Of a stretch of DNA of 64,000 nucleotides, positions 25,405 to 33,587 are shown piece by piece. Under the pieces are notes generated by a model. It saw only the letters and a list, made by a program, of their open reading frames with translations, was not told the origin of the DNA and did no database searches. The DNA lies in contig CAJTEW010000009.1 in NCBI GenBank assembly GCA_910575605.1, forward strand, positions 62,001-126,000, in the 5' to 3' direction. Source of the DNA: Lachnospiraceae bacterium (lineage in GTDB: Bacteria > Bacillota > Clostridia > Lachnospirales > Lachnospiraceae). Positions within the stretch are counted from its first letter, which is position 1. Every line of letters starts with the position of its first letter. The position numbers were made by a program, and so were the translations under genes.

Positions 25405-26865
25405 ATGAGTAAGGTAAGAACAAGATTTGCCCCAAGCCCGACAGGAAGGATGCATGTGGGGAATTTGAGGACAGCTCTTTATGCATATCTAATTGCAAAG
25501 CATGAGGGCGGTGACTTTATGCTTAGAATTGAAGATACAGATCAGGAGCGTTTTGTAGAGGGGGCGCTTGAGATTATTTATCATACCCTGAAGGAGACAG
25601 GACTTGTTCATGATGAGGGACCGGATAAGGACGGAGGAGTAGGGCCATATGTGCAGAGTGAGAGAAATGCTTCCGGACTTTATCTGAAATATGCAGAGCA
25701 GCTCATTAGGCAGGGGGATGCATATTACTGCTTCTGTGACAAGGAAAGGCTTGCCTCCTTAAAGAGCAGTGTATCATCTGAGAGTGGTACGGAGATTGTT
25801 GTTTATGATAAGTACTGTCTTGGACTTAGCAAAGAAGAGGTTGAGAAGAATTTGAGAGAGGGGAAGCCATATGTAATTCGGTTTAATATGCCTACAGAGG
25901 GGACTACAACATTCAGCGATGATATATATGGAGATATTACAGTGCCCAATGAGGAGCTGGAGGATCTGATACTTATCAAATCGGACGGATATCCCACTTA
26001 TAATTTTGCGAATGTGGTTGACGATCATCTCATGGGAATCACTCATGTTGTACGGGGAAATGAGTACCTATCCTCTGCGCCTAAGTATAATAAGATTTAT
26101 GAGGCATTTGGATGGGATGTGCCCACATATGTGCACTGCCCGCTTATTACGGACGAGAATCATAAGAAGCTCAGCAAGAGGTGTGGACATTCCTCTTATG
26201 AGGATTTGATAAATCAGGGATTCGTGACAGAGGCCGTTGTAAATTATGTGGCACTTCTTGGATGGTGTCCGTCCGGAAACCAGGAGATTTTCAGTTTGGA
26301 GGAGCTTGTAGAGGAGTTTGATTACCGCCATATGAGCAAATCCCCGGCAGTGTTTGATATTGTGAAGCTTAGATGGATGAATGGTGAATATCTGAAAGCT
26401 ATGGAATTTGACAGATTTTATGAGCTGGCTGAACCATATATAAAGGAAGTGGTGTCAAAAGACTATGATATTAAGAAAATTGCGGCTCTTGTAAAGACAA
26501 GAATAGAGGTATTGCCAGATATAAAGGAGCAGATAGACTTCTTTGAGGAGCTGCCTGCGTACGATACGGCAATGTACTGTCATAAAAAGATGAAGACAAA
26601 CGAAGAGAAATCCTTGGAGGTACTTAAGGATATCTGTCCTCTTCTTGAGGCGCAGGAGGATTTCAGTAATGATGCCCTTTTTGACGTGCTGAAGGTATAT
26701 GTTGATGAAAATGGTTATAAGACAGGCTATGTAATGTGGCCGGTAAGGACAGCTGTGTCCGGAAAGCAGAATACGCCGGGGGGAGCTACAGAGATAATGG
26801 AAATTATCGGAAAAGAAGAGTCTATAAAGAGAATCAAAAAAGGTATAGAATTATTAAGCGTATAG
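25405..26865 (+). CDS. gltX: Glutamyl-tRNA synthetase
   Basis: Class I synthetase of 486 residues charging tRNA-Glu (and, in many Firmicutes, tRNA-Gln). The HIGH-like motif is [11 protein letters not shown] with HVGN at 17-20, and KLSKR at 255-259. The C-terminal helical anticodon-binding part is complete. The ATG follows AAGGAGAAG. No T-box leader is visible in the short gap before it. Ten bases separate it from the downstream helicase gene, implying one transcript. Confidence 0.97.
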   Translation: MSKVRTRFAPSPTGRMHVGNLRTALYAYLIAKHEGGDFMLRIEDTDQERFVEGALEIIYHTLKETGLVHDEGPDKDGGVGPYVQSERNASGLYLKYAEQLIRQGDAYYCFCDKERLASLKSSVSSESGTEIVVYDKYCLGLSKEEVEKNLREGKPYVIRFNMPTEGTTTFSDDIYGDITVPNEELEDLILIKSDGYPTYNFANVVDDHLMGITHVVRGNEYLSSAPKYNKIYEAFGWDVPTYVHCPLITDENHKKLSKRCGHSSYEDLINQGFVTEAVVNYVALLGWCPSGNQEIFSLEELVEEFDYRHMSKSPAVFDIVKLRWMNGEYLKAMEFDRFYELAEPYIKEVVSKDYDIKKIAALVKTRIEVLPDIKEQIDFFEELPAYDTAMYCHKKMKTNEEKSLEVLKDICPLLEAQEDFSNDALFDVLKVYVDENGYKTGYVMWPVRTAVSGKQNTPGGATEIMEIIGKEESIKRIKKGIELLSV

Positions 26866-26874
26866 AGGGAACCT

Positions 26875-28713
26875 ATGAGTTTAAATGAAGCCCAGAAAAA
26901 GGCAGTTTCATATGGAGAAGGACCGTGTCTGGTTCTTGCAGGTCCCGGTTCGGGGAAGACATTTACCATTGCGAAAAGAATTGAATATCTGATTACAGAG
27001 TACAAGGTAAGGCCGGAAGAAATTCTGGTCATTACCTTTACGAAGTATGCCGCAGGAGAGATGAAAGAGCGTTTCCGTCGTGTCATAGGGAAATCTGGCC
27101 TTCCTGTTACCTTTGGAACATTCCATGGTATTTATTATGGAATTTTAAAGTGGGCATACGGGTTTAGCCAGGAGAATCTTCTTTCAGAGGAAGAAAAGTA
27201 CAAGCTGTTAAAGGAATGTGTTCTGCGTACCAGATGGGAGGATAATGCAAAGAGTAGAGAAAAGGAGTTTTTTTTAGAGCTTTCGGAGGAAATTGGAAAT
27301 ATAAAAAATAACTGCTATAATATAAAAAATTATGAATCCCGCAGATTTGACCCTGTGTCCTTTCGGAAGCTTTACGATATGTATGAACAGGAAAAAAGGC
27401 GTGCCAGAAAAATTGATTTTGAGGATATGCTTGTGATGTGTCAGGATTTGTTTGTAAAACGTCCGGATATCCTGAAAAAGTGGCAGCAGAAGTTTCGCTA
27501 TATTCTTGTGGATGAATTCCAGGATATTAATCAGATACAATATAATGTGATACGTATGCTGGCATCCCCGGAGGATAACCTGTTTGTAGTGGGGGATGAC
27601 GATCAGTCTGTTTATGGCTTCAGAGGTGCAAAGCCTGGAATTATGCAGGAATTCAGGAGGGATTATAGAAATGCGGCCCAGATTCTGCTGAATATAAATT
27701 ACCGTTCTACTGCGTACATTGTAAATGGAGCCTCAAGGGTGATTGCCCATAATAAATATAGATATAAAAAGAATGTGAGAACCGAAAAGGAGGGGGAAGT
27801 ACCAGTACATGTACAGGAGGTAACAGATCCCTTGGAGGAGAGCAGATATATTGTATCTAAATACAGAGAATACATAAAAGAAGGAATACCGCCAAAGCAG
27901 ATAGCGGTTCTTTATCGGACAGGTTCAGATGCAAGAGTACTGGCGGAGACTTTTACAGAGTATCAGATTCCTTTTTACATGAAGGAGCATGTAGAGCATA
28001 TATTTGAGAACTTTACCTGCCAGGATATGGAGTGTTACTTCCGCCTTGCATCAGGGCAGTATCAAAGGAGCGATATGCTTCAGATAGCAAACCGGCCAAA
28101 ACGGTATATTGGAAGAGACAGCCTGGCAGAAGGAGAGGTAAGCTATGAAAGTCTCAGGCGCTTTTACTGCGATAAGGGATGGATGCAGAGGAGGATTGAT
28201 GAGCTTGAACAGGACATGGAAATAATAAAGGATAAAACTCCCTATGCAGCAATCCAGTATATAAGAAAAAGCATAGGATATGATGACTTCCTAAAGGAAT
28301 ATGCTGCATACAGGTCACTAAATCAGGAGGAATTATTTTCTGTTCTCGATGAAATACAGGAGCGTGCAGGAGCATATAGGACTCTTCATGAATGGCTTTT
28401 CCACGTGGAGGAATACAGGCGGATTTTAAAAGAGAGGACAACAAGAAAAAATGAGGAGCAGGCAGTCTCTTTTCTGACTATGCATGGTGCAAAGGGGCTT
28501 GAATACGAGGCAGTTTTTATTATCGGCGGAAATGAAGGGGTTATGCCTTATAAAAAGGCTCAGACAGAAGAAGAAATAGAAGAGGAGCGGCGGCTTTTCT
28601 ACGTTGCCATGACCAGGGCAAAGAGGAGGCTCATTATCAGCTATGTGAAGGAAAAAAGCGGAAAGAAAAAAACACCCTCCCGCTTTATAGGGGAACTACT
28701 GGTCGCCGTCTAG
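26875..28713 (+). CDS. UvrD/Rep-family superfamily 1 DNA helicase
   Basis: Helicase of 612 residues, shorter than PcrA/UvrD (about 720-750). Walker A GPGSGKT is at 23-29, motif Ia is VITFTKYAAGEMKERF, motif II DEFQDIN, motif III DDDQSVYGFRGA, motif IV region NYRST, motif V TMHGAKGLEYEAVF and motif VI FYVAMTRAKRRL. A 3'-5' translocating helicase in repair or recombination is expected. The missing length falls in the accessory domains and the C-terminal tail. It converges on, and overlaps by 18 bases, the reverse-strand DUF1292 gene. Confidence 0.93.
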   Translation: MSLNEAQKKAVSYGEGPCLVLAGPGSGKTFTIAKRIEYLITEYKVRPEEILVITFTKYAAGEMKERFRRVIGKSGLPVTFGTFHGIYYGILKWAYGFSQENLLSEEEKYKLLKECVLRTRWEDNAKSREKEFFLELSEEIGNIKNNCYNIKNYESRRFDPVSFRKLYDMYEQEKRRARKIDFEDMLVMCQDLFVKRPDILKKWQQKFRYILVDEFQDINQIQYNVIRMLASPEDNLFVVGDDDQSVYGFRGAKPGIMQEFRRDYRNAAQILLNINYRSTAYIVNGASRVIAHNKYRYKKNVRTEKEGEVPVHVQEVTDPLEESRYIVSKYREYIKEGIPPKQIAVLYRTGSDARVLAETFTEYQIPFYMKEHVEHIFENFTCQDMECYFRLASGQYQRSDMLQIANRPKRYIGRDSLAEGEVSYESLRRFYCDKGWMQRRIDELEQDMEIIKDKTPYAAIQYIRKSIGYDDFLKEYAAYRSLNQEELFSVLDEIQERAGAYRTLHEWLFHVEEYRRILKERTTRKNEEQAVSFLTMHGAKGLEYEAVFIIGGNEGVMPYKKAQTEEEIEEERRLFYVAMTRAKRRLIISYVKEKSGKKKTPSRFIGELLVAV

Positions 28714-29010
28714 CTCTTCAAGTTCCTGCGTGTCCAGCCATTCGTCAAAGGCGTCTGCAGCGATTTCATATTCTTCATCATCGTCGATGTTATCAAGAGC
28801 CGGCTCGCCGTTCTTCTCTTCATAGCGGTAGAGATATACATCGCTGTCCATTGGCCCGCCGTTCTCGTCCAGAGGAAGAAGGGCGATATATTCGCGTCCT
28901 CTGGCAGTATAGGTAGTAAGAACGGCACATTCTACAACCTCATCATTATCTAGAGTCAAGGTGACAGTGATTAGTTCGTCTTCTGCAGACGGGTTTATTA
29001 ACTCACTCAT
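28696..29010 (-). CDS. DUF1292 domain protein (YrzB-like)
   Basis: Acidic soluble protein of 104 residues. The core DELITVTLTLDNDEVVECAVL, then EYIALLPLDENG and DVYLYRYEE, matches the DUF1292 family of small Firmicutes proteins of unknown role. AGGAG precedes the ATG by about eight bases on the reverse strand. The C-terminal third is almost all Asp/Glu. Its 3' end overlaps the helicase gene tail to tail. Confidence 0.9.
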   Translation of the reverse strand: MSELINPSAEDELITVTLTLDNDEVVECAVLTTYTARGREYIALLPLDENGGPMDSDVYLYRYEEKNGEPALDNIDDDEEYEIAADAFDEWLDTQELEELDGDQ

Positions 29011-29149
29011 AGGTTATTCTCCTTTTCGTATATTCCTTTACAATTTAACTGTACCAAAGGTGAATCTAAAAAGCAAGGAGATAGTAGCCAAATGATTTAA
29101 AATGTTGTAAAATGAAGGAATACGGGAGAGTATAAAAGGAGGAAGCATT

Positions 29150-30151
29150 ATGAAGAAGAGGGTACTGTTTGGAATTATAGCTGCTGTTGTAACAGCTGCC
29201 TTAATACTTGTGGCATGTAAGAAATCCGTAGGAACACCGGAGGATAATGCTTCGGTCAGCGAGACTCCTGAAGATATAGAGGAGAAGCAGGAAATACGGA
29301 TTGGATTTTCGGCTATTGATATGGAAAATCCATATTTTATTACACTTGAAAGTGCTGTGAAGGAGGTGCTGGGTGAAGAGGAATATAAACTAGTTACAAA
29401 GGACCCGGGAACAGACCCGGATAAGCAGGCGGACCAGATACAGGAGATGATAGAAGAAGGAATTGACGCAATTATTTTAAGTCCGGTAAACTGGGAGAAG
29501 ATTACGCCTTCCCTAGAAGCGCTGCATACGGCAGGGGTGAAGATTATTAATGTGGATACTCAGGTGAAGAAAATGGATTATGTAGATGCTTATATTGGTT
29601 CGGACAACCACAGTGCAGGAGTTATCTGTGGGGAGGATCTGATTGAGCGCTGCCCGGAGGGGGGCAAGGTTGCGATTCTTGAATGTCCGACACAGAATTC
29701 CATTAATGATAGGATTACCGGATTCGAAGAGCAGCTTGCGACTGCAGAAAAGGGATTTGAGGTTGTGGCAAGAGAGGATACAGGCGGAGAGTTTGAGAAG
29801 GCTCTTGAGGCATCTCAAAGGATTTTAAAGGAACATCCAGATATTGTTGCAATTATGTGTGGGAATGATCAGCTTGCAGTGGGGGCAAAAACTGCCTTAA
29901 ATATCGCAAAGCTTGATGAGGTGCTGATTTACGGTGTAGACGGCTCTCCGGATATAAAAAAAGAGCTGAAAAAGCCGGAGACACAGATTGCAGGTACTGC
30001 GGCTCAGTCTCCCATTAGTATGGGCAAATCTGCCGCCAGGCTTGTTATTGATATTTTAGAAGGCAATGAGTATGAAAAGGAAACATATGAAGAAGTATTT
30101 ATGATTAACAAAGATAATGTAGATATGTATGGAACAGATAGCTGGCAGTAA
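29150..30151 (+). CDS. Sugar-type substrate-binding lipoprotein (RbsB-like), orphan
   Basis: Exported lipoprotein of 333 residues. The signal peptide ends in a lipobox ILVAC with the lipidated cysteine at about 23. The rest is a periplasmic-binding-protein type 1 fold (Peripla_BP_4) similar to ribose- and galactose-binding proteins: IRIGFSAIDMENPYF, IDAIILSPVNWEKI, YGVDGSPDIKKEL. No ABC permease or ATPase gene is adjacent; the next gene is a GH13-like protein. It may pair with a transporter elsewhere or act as a surface sugar sensor. Strong AAAGGAGG ribosome site. Confidence 0.9.
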   Translation: MKKRVLFGIIAAVVTAALILVACKKSVGTPEDNASVSETPEDIEEKQEIRIGFSAIDMENPYFITLESAVKEVLGEEEYKLVTKDPGTDPDKQADQIQEMIEEGIDAIILSPVNWEKITPSLEALHTAGVKIINVDTQVKKMDYVDAYIGSDNHSAGVICGEDLIERCPEGGKVAILECPTQNSINDRITGFEEQLATAEKGFEVVAREDTGGEFEKALEASQRILKEHPDIVAIMCGNDQLAVGAKTALNIAKLDEVLIYGVDGSPDIKKELKKPETQIAGTAAQSPISMGKSAARLVIDILEGNEYEKETYEEVFMINKDNVDMYGTDSWQ

Positions 30152-30173
30152 AAGCAGCAGAAAGGACAAAAGC

Positions 30174-31865
30174 ATGAAGAAAATACAGGGAAAGCCGCTG
30201 CCATTAGGTGTTACCGTTTCAAAAGAGCATGTGAACTTTGCAGCGGCAGTACCACAGGGGAAAAGATGCAGTCTTCTGCTTTATCATATAGGAGAAAAAG
30301 AATCCTGTATGTCTTATCCAATGGAAGAAACAGTAGGTGAGATACAGGCCGCTGCATTTGAGGATTTTGATATTTCGGAATATGAATATAATTATGAGAT
30401 TGAAGAGGAGATTTTCCCAGACCCATATACAGAGGCATTTTCCGGGAGAGAGGTATGGCTTGGGGAGAATAATGTTGAACGGCATGAAGTAAGGTGCAAA
30501 ATTACTGACGGTGAGTATGATTGGGGAAAGGATGAACCTCTGAAGCTTCCTTATCATCAGATAATTGCTTATGCGCTTCACATCCGTGGATTTACAAAGG
30601 ATCCTTCTTCAGGGGTAAAGCATAAAGGAACTTTTCAGGGAGTGATAGAAAAACTTTCTTATCTGAAAGATCTGGGAATTAATCAGATTCAGTGTATGCC
30701 TGTCTATGAGTTTGAAGAGAGAGGCAGCCATATTAACTATTGGGGATATGGAGAAGGGTATTATTTTGCACCTAAAAGTGCTTATTCTTCCTGCGGCAAC
30801 GGGGTGAAGGAGCTTAAGGATATGGTAAAGGCCTGCCACAGTGAAGGTATTGAGGTCGTCCTTCATATGCCCTTTACAGAGGATGTTTCCGGGATGGTTA
30901 TCCAGGAATGTCTTAGATATTATGTAACAGAATATCATATTGACGGTTTTATTCTGAACCCCTATACTGCGCCTATGGCCAGCATTTCTTCAGATCCTGT
31001 TCTTAAAAAAACGAAGATTATGAAGTATCAGGACAGCTTTCAAAGTGTGATGCGCCGTTTCCTTAAAGGGGATGAAGGTATGGTAAATGATGTTATCTTT
31101 TGGCTTAGGCATCACTCTAAGGAGGAGGGGATTTTTAACTATATAACCTCACATAACGGATTTACTCTGGAGGACCTTGTATCCTATGATGCCAAGCATA
31201 ATGAAGCGAACGGGGAAAATAACCAGGATGGACCAGATTATAATTACAGCTGGAACTGTGGAGCGGAGGGGGTAAGCCGTAAAAAGGCTGTCTTGGATCT
31301 TCGCAAAAAGCAGATAAGGAATGCGTTTTTTCTACTGCTTCTTTCACAGGGGACTCCCTGTATTCTTGCAGGGGATGAATTTGGAAATTCCCAGAGAGGG
31401 AATAATAATGTATACTGCCAGGATAATCGGATAGGCTGGGTAAACTGGAGAAATTCAAAAAATGACAGGGAGCTTAAGTCGTTCGTACAGGATTTAATTG
31501 CGTTTCGGAAAAAATATCCTGTGTTAAGCCAGGAGAAGGAGCCTATGAGTATAGATAGGGCAGGCTGCGGCGTACCGGAGGTATCCTACCATGGCGAGCA
31601 GGCGTGGAGGGCTCCTGTAGAGATATCAAGCAGGCAGCTTGGGGTATATTACAGCGCTGCGCTTACGGGAGGGGCAGATTGTTATATTGTATATAATATG
31701 CACTGGCTGGAGCATGATTTTGCCCTTCCAGCATTGTCAGGAAAGAGAAAATGGCATCTTGCGGCCTCGACACAGGAAGGTGTGCTGGGTGAGGAGATTC
31801 TCCTTAAGAACCAGAGAGAGGTAAGGGCCCTGCCTAGGACAATTTTAGTGATAGTGGGAAGGTAA
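30174..31865 (+). CDS. GH13 glycogen-debranching-like protein lacking catalytic residues
   Basis: Protein of 563 residues started at the ATG at 30174 (MKKIQGKPLPLG) after AAAGGA. An N-terminal CBM48-like domain (about 5-105) is followed by a GH13 barrel clearly related to isoamylase/GlgX: YWGYGEGYYFAPKSAYS, the segment GFTLEDLVSYDAKHNEANGE and NYSWNCGAEG, ILAGDEFGNSQRGNNN. Key catalytic positions are altered. Region I has VVLHMPF instead of VVxNH, region II has GFILN where GFRxD carries the nucleophile, no region III acid is apparent, and region IV reads SHNGFTL instead of HDGFTL. It is probably a non-catalytic glycan-binding or regulatory protein, with intact reading frame and no signal peptide. 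Confidence 0.82.
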   Translation: MKKIQGKPLPLGVTVSKEHVNFAAAVPQGKRCSLLLYHIGEKESCMSYPMEETVGEIQAAAFEDFDISEYEYNYEIEEEIFPDPYTEAFSGREVWLGENNVERHEVRCKITDGEYDWGKDEPLKLPYHQIIAYALHIRGFTKDPSSGVKHKGTFQGVIEKLSYLKDLGINQIQCMPVYEFEERGSHINYWGYGEGYYFAPKSAYSSCGNGVKELKDMVKACHSEGIEVVLHMPFTEDVSGMVIQECLRYYVTEYHIDGFILNPYTAPMASISSDPVLKKTKIMKYQDSFQSVMRRFLKGDEGMVNDVIFWLRHHSKEEGIFNYITSHNGFTLEDLVSYDAKHNEANGENNQDGPDYNYSWNCGAEGVSRKKAVLDLRKKQIRNAFFLLLLSQGTPCILAGDEFGNSQRGNNNVYCQDNRIGWVNWRNSKNDRELKSFVQDLIAFRKKYPVLSQEKEPMSIDRAGCGVPEVSYHGEQAWRAPVEISSRQLGVYYSAALTGGADCYIVYNMHWLEHDFALPALSGKRKWHLAASTQEGVLGEEILLKNQREVRALPRTILVIVGR

Positions 31866-31869
31866 AAGT

Positions 31870-32520
31870 ATGAGACTGAATTCATTTCAGTTAAAATGGA
31901 TTGCAATAACTACAATGCTGATAGATCATGTAGGAGCAGTATTGTTCCCTTATGAAATGATGTTTCGGATTATCGGAAGAATTGCATTCCCTATTTTCTG
32001 TTTTTTGATTGTGGAAGGCTTTTTCCATACAAGAGATGCCAGACGTTATATGATGAGACTTGGTCTTTTTGCTCTTTTGTCAGAGGTGCCCTATGACCTG
32101 GCTTTTCGGGGACAGCTTTTGGATATGAGCAGACAGAATGTGTTTTTTACGCTTTTTCTAGGTGTTCTGCTTATGTATCTGCTGGAAAAAAGCCCTAATA
32201 TTTTTATAAAGGCAGCAGAGATTGTGCTTATTCTATATGCCGCAGAGGTATTGAGAACAGATTACAGTGACAGAGGAGTGCTACTGATTTTTATCTACTA
32301 TGTTTTAAAAAAATGGAAGGAAATTTGTCTGTGTGCAGGTGCAGCTTGGAATTTTTTGTATGGATGGGGACAGATTCAGTGTTTTGGTGTCTTTTCATTA
32401 CCCTTCCTTGCACTTTATAATGGAGAGAGAGGTCCTAAGATTAAATATTTTTTTTATATATTTTATCCGGTCCACCTCCTTATATTGTATGCCATACAGG
32501 CTTATATAACACAGACATAA
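31870..32520 (+). CDS. TraX family membrane protein
   Basis: Membrane protein of 216 residues with about six to seven helices. The opening LNSFQLKWIAITTMLIDHVG and the motif GRIAFPIFCFLIVEGFFHT are characteristic of the TraX family, named after the F-pilin acetylase and related to acyltransferase-3 proteins. Chromosomal copies are common in clostridia, with unknown substrate, possibly a cell-envelope glycan. It begins five bases after the GH13-like gene, so the two are probably cotranscribed. Confidence 0.88.
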   Translation: MRLNSFQLKWIAITTMLIDHVGAVLFPYEMMFRIIGRIAFPIFCFLIVEGFFHTRDARRYMMRLGLFALLSEVPYDLAFRGQLLDMSRQNVFFTLFLGVLLMYLLEKSPNIFIKAAEIVLILYAAEVLRTDYSDRGVLLIFIYYVLKKWKEICLCAGAAWNFLYGWGQIQCFGVFSLPFLALYNGERGPKIKYFFYIFYPVHLLILYAIQAYITQT

Positions 32521-32573
32521 GATGATTACTGGTCCGTACAGGACTCTGCGTATACTATGTGGAGGTTATAGAA

Positions 32574-33158
32574 ATGAAAGCATTACAGCATTTGAAGACA
32601 ATTAATCATCATAAAAAGCTGGTTATGGAGCATTGCTTTAAGGTAGGGCTTTATAAGCAGGGACTGTTTCATGATTTGTCAAAATATTCACCGGCAGAGT
32701 TTTTTGTTGGCTGCAGGTACTACCAGGGTACAAGAAGCCCGAATAATGCAGAGAGGGAGGCAACGGGGTATTCCACTGCATGGCTGCATCATAAAGGGCG
32801 TAACAAACACCATTACGAGTATTGGATAGATTACAGCGAAAGCTGTGAAAGAGGGATTGTGGGGCAGAAGATGCCTGTAAAATATGTAGTTGAGATGTTT
32901 ATGGATCGGGTGGCTGCATCAAAAACCTATGAGGGAGAGAGCTATACAGACAAATATCCCCTTGAGTATTATGAAAAAGGTGCAGCACAACTGGGAGATA
33001 TGATACATCCTGAGACAGCGGCGCTTCTCTATAAGCTTCTTAAAATGCTGGCAGAATATGGCGAGGAGAGAACCTTTGTATATATCAGGAAAACAGTGCT
33101 TCGGAAGAAAAGCAGTTTTTTTGTCAAATTTTTCAAAAGTTTTAAAAATTACTGTTGA
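32574..33158 (+). CDS. DUF5662 family protein
   Basis: Soluble protein of 194 residues, started at the ATG at 32574 with GGAGG eight bases upstream. The pattern INHHKKLVMEHCFK, LFHDLSKYSPAEF and YSTAWLHHKGRNKHHYEYW resembles a small HD-type or metal-binding helical protein. I recall it as DUF5662, widespread in clostridia with no assigned function. The several His and the His-Asp pair suggest a bound metal, which is inference. Its stop codon lies inside the -35 box of the tRNA promoter. Confidence 0.8.
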   Translation: MKALQHLKTINHHKKLVMEHCFKVGLYKQGLFHDLSKYSPAEFFVGCRYYQGTRSPNNAEREATGYSTAWLHHKGRNKHHYEYWIDYSESCERGIVGQKMPVKYVVEMFMDRVAASKTYEGESYTDKYPLEYYEKGAAQLGDMIHPETAALLYKLLKMLAEYGEERTFVYIRKTVLRKKSSFFVKFFKSFKNYC

Positions 33159-33183
33159 CATTTGAGTATGATTATAGTATTAT
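33155..33183 (+). promoter_or_regulatory. Promoter of the tRNA-Leu gene
   Basis: Consensus TTGACA at 33155-33160, 17-base spacer, TATTAT at 33178-33183 (TATAAT overlaps at 33181-33186). Transcription would start about 20 bases before the tRNA. The TGA stop of the upstream gene is part of the -35 hexamer. Confidence 0.8.
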
Positions 33184-33212
33184 AATTTTCGGACGGTTTG
33201 AGAAAAACCTTT

Positions 33213-33296
33213 GCGGAAGTGTCGGAACTGGCAGACGAGCAAGACTAAGGATCTTGTAGCTTTCGAGCTGTGTGGGTTCAAGTCCCATCTTCCGCA
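33213..33296 (+). tRNA. tRNA-Leu (anticodon AAG)
   Basis: Class II tRNA of 84 bases, CCA not encoded. Acceptor GCGGAAG (33213-33219) pairs with CTTCCGC (33289-33295), discriminator A. The anticodon stem CAAGA/TCTTG (33240-33244, 33252-33256) encloses the loop CTAAGGA, so U33 is at 33246 and the anticodon AAG at 33247-33249, reading CUU. A long variable arm with AGC...GCT follows, and the T-arm GTGGG-TTCAAGT-CCCAT is standard. A34 in a bacterial leucine tRNA is uncommon and implies deamination to inosine. A promoter and terminator flank it as a single-gene unit. Confidence 0.93.
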
Positions 33297-33309
33297 TGTA
33301 TATAATTAG

Positions 33310-33346
33310 CAGAGAATTCTTGGAAAATAGAGGATTCTCTGTTTTT
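33310..33346 (+). terminator. Intrinsic terminator after tRNA-Leu
   Basis: CAGAGAAT (33310-33317) pairs perfectly with ATTCTCTG (33334-33341), followed by TTTTT. It ends the tRNA transcript. Confidence 0.88.
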
Positions 33347-33439
33347 ATATATAGTAAATTTTGCATATTATTATTCACATAGGAATTATGAGATAAAAAG
33401 TCTGGTTTAGCTTCGTTTATATACACAAGTAAAATCTTT

Positions 33440-33469
33440 AAGGAGAGGCATTTTCAGCCTCTTCTTTTT
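33440..33469 (+). terminator. Second intrinsic terminator upstream of the polyphosphate kinase-like gene
   Basis: AAGGAGAGGC (33440-33449) and GCCTCTTCTT (33457-33466) form a 10-bp stem with one G-U pair and a 7-base loop, followed by TTTA. It may stop residual read-through or end a short leader. Between 33470 and 33587 I see only an AT-rich stretch with a TATAAT near 33516. Confidence 0.65.
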
Positions 33470-33587
33470 ACGAGGAAAAATGGAAAAAATGCTGTATTTA
33501 TGCGTTTTTTGATGTATAATTAAATAAAAGTGCAGGTTAAGCGGAAAAATTGTAAATATAATAAAAAAGAATACAAGGAGAAGCACT

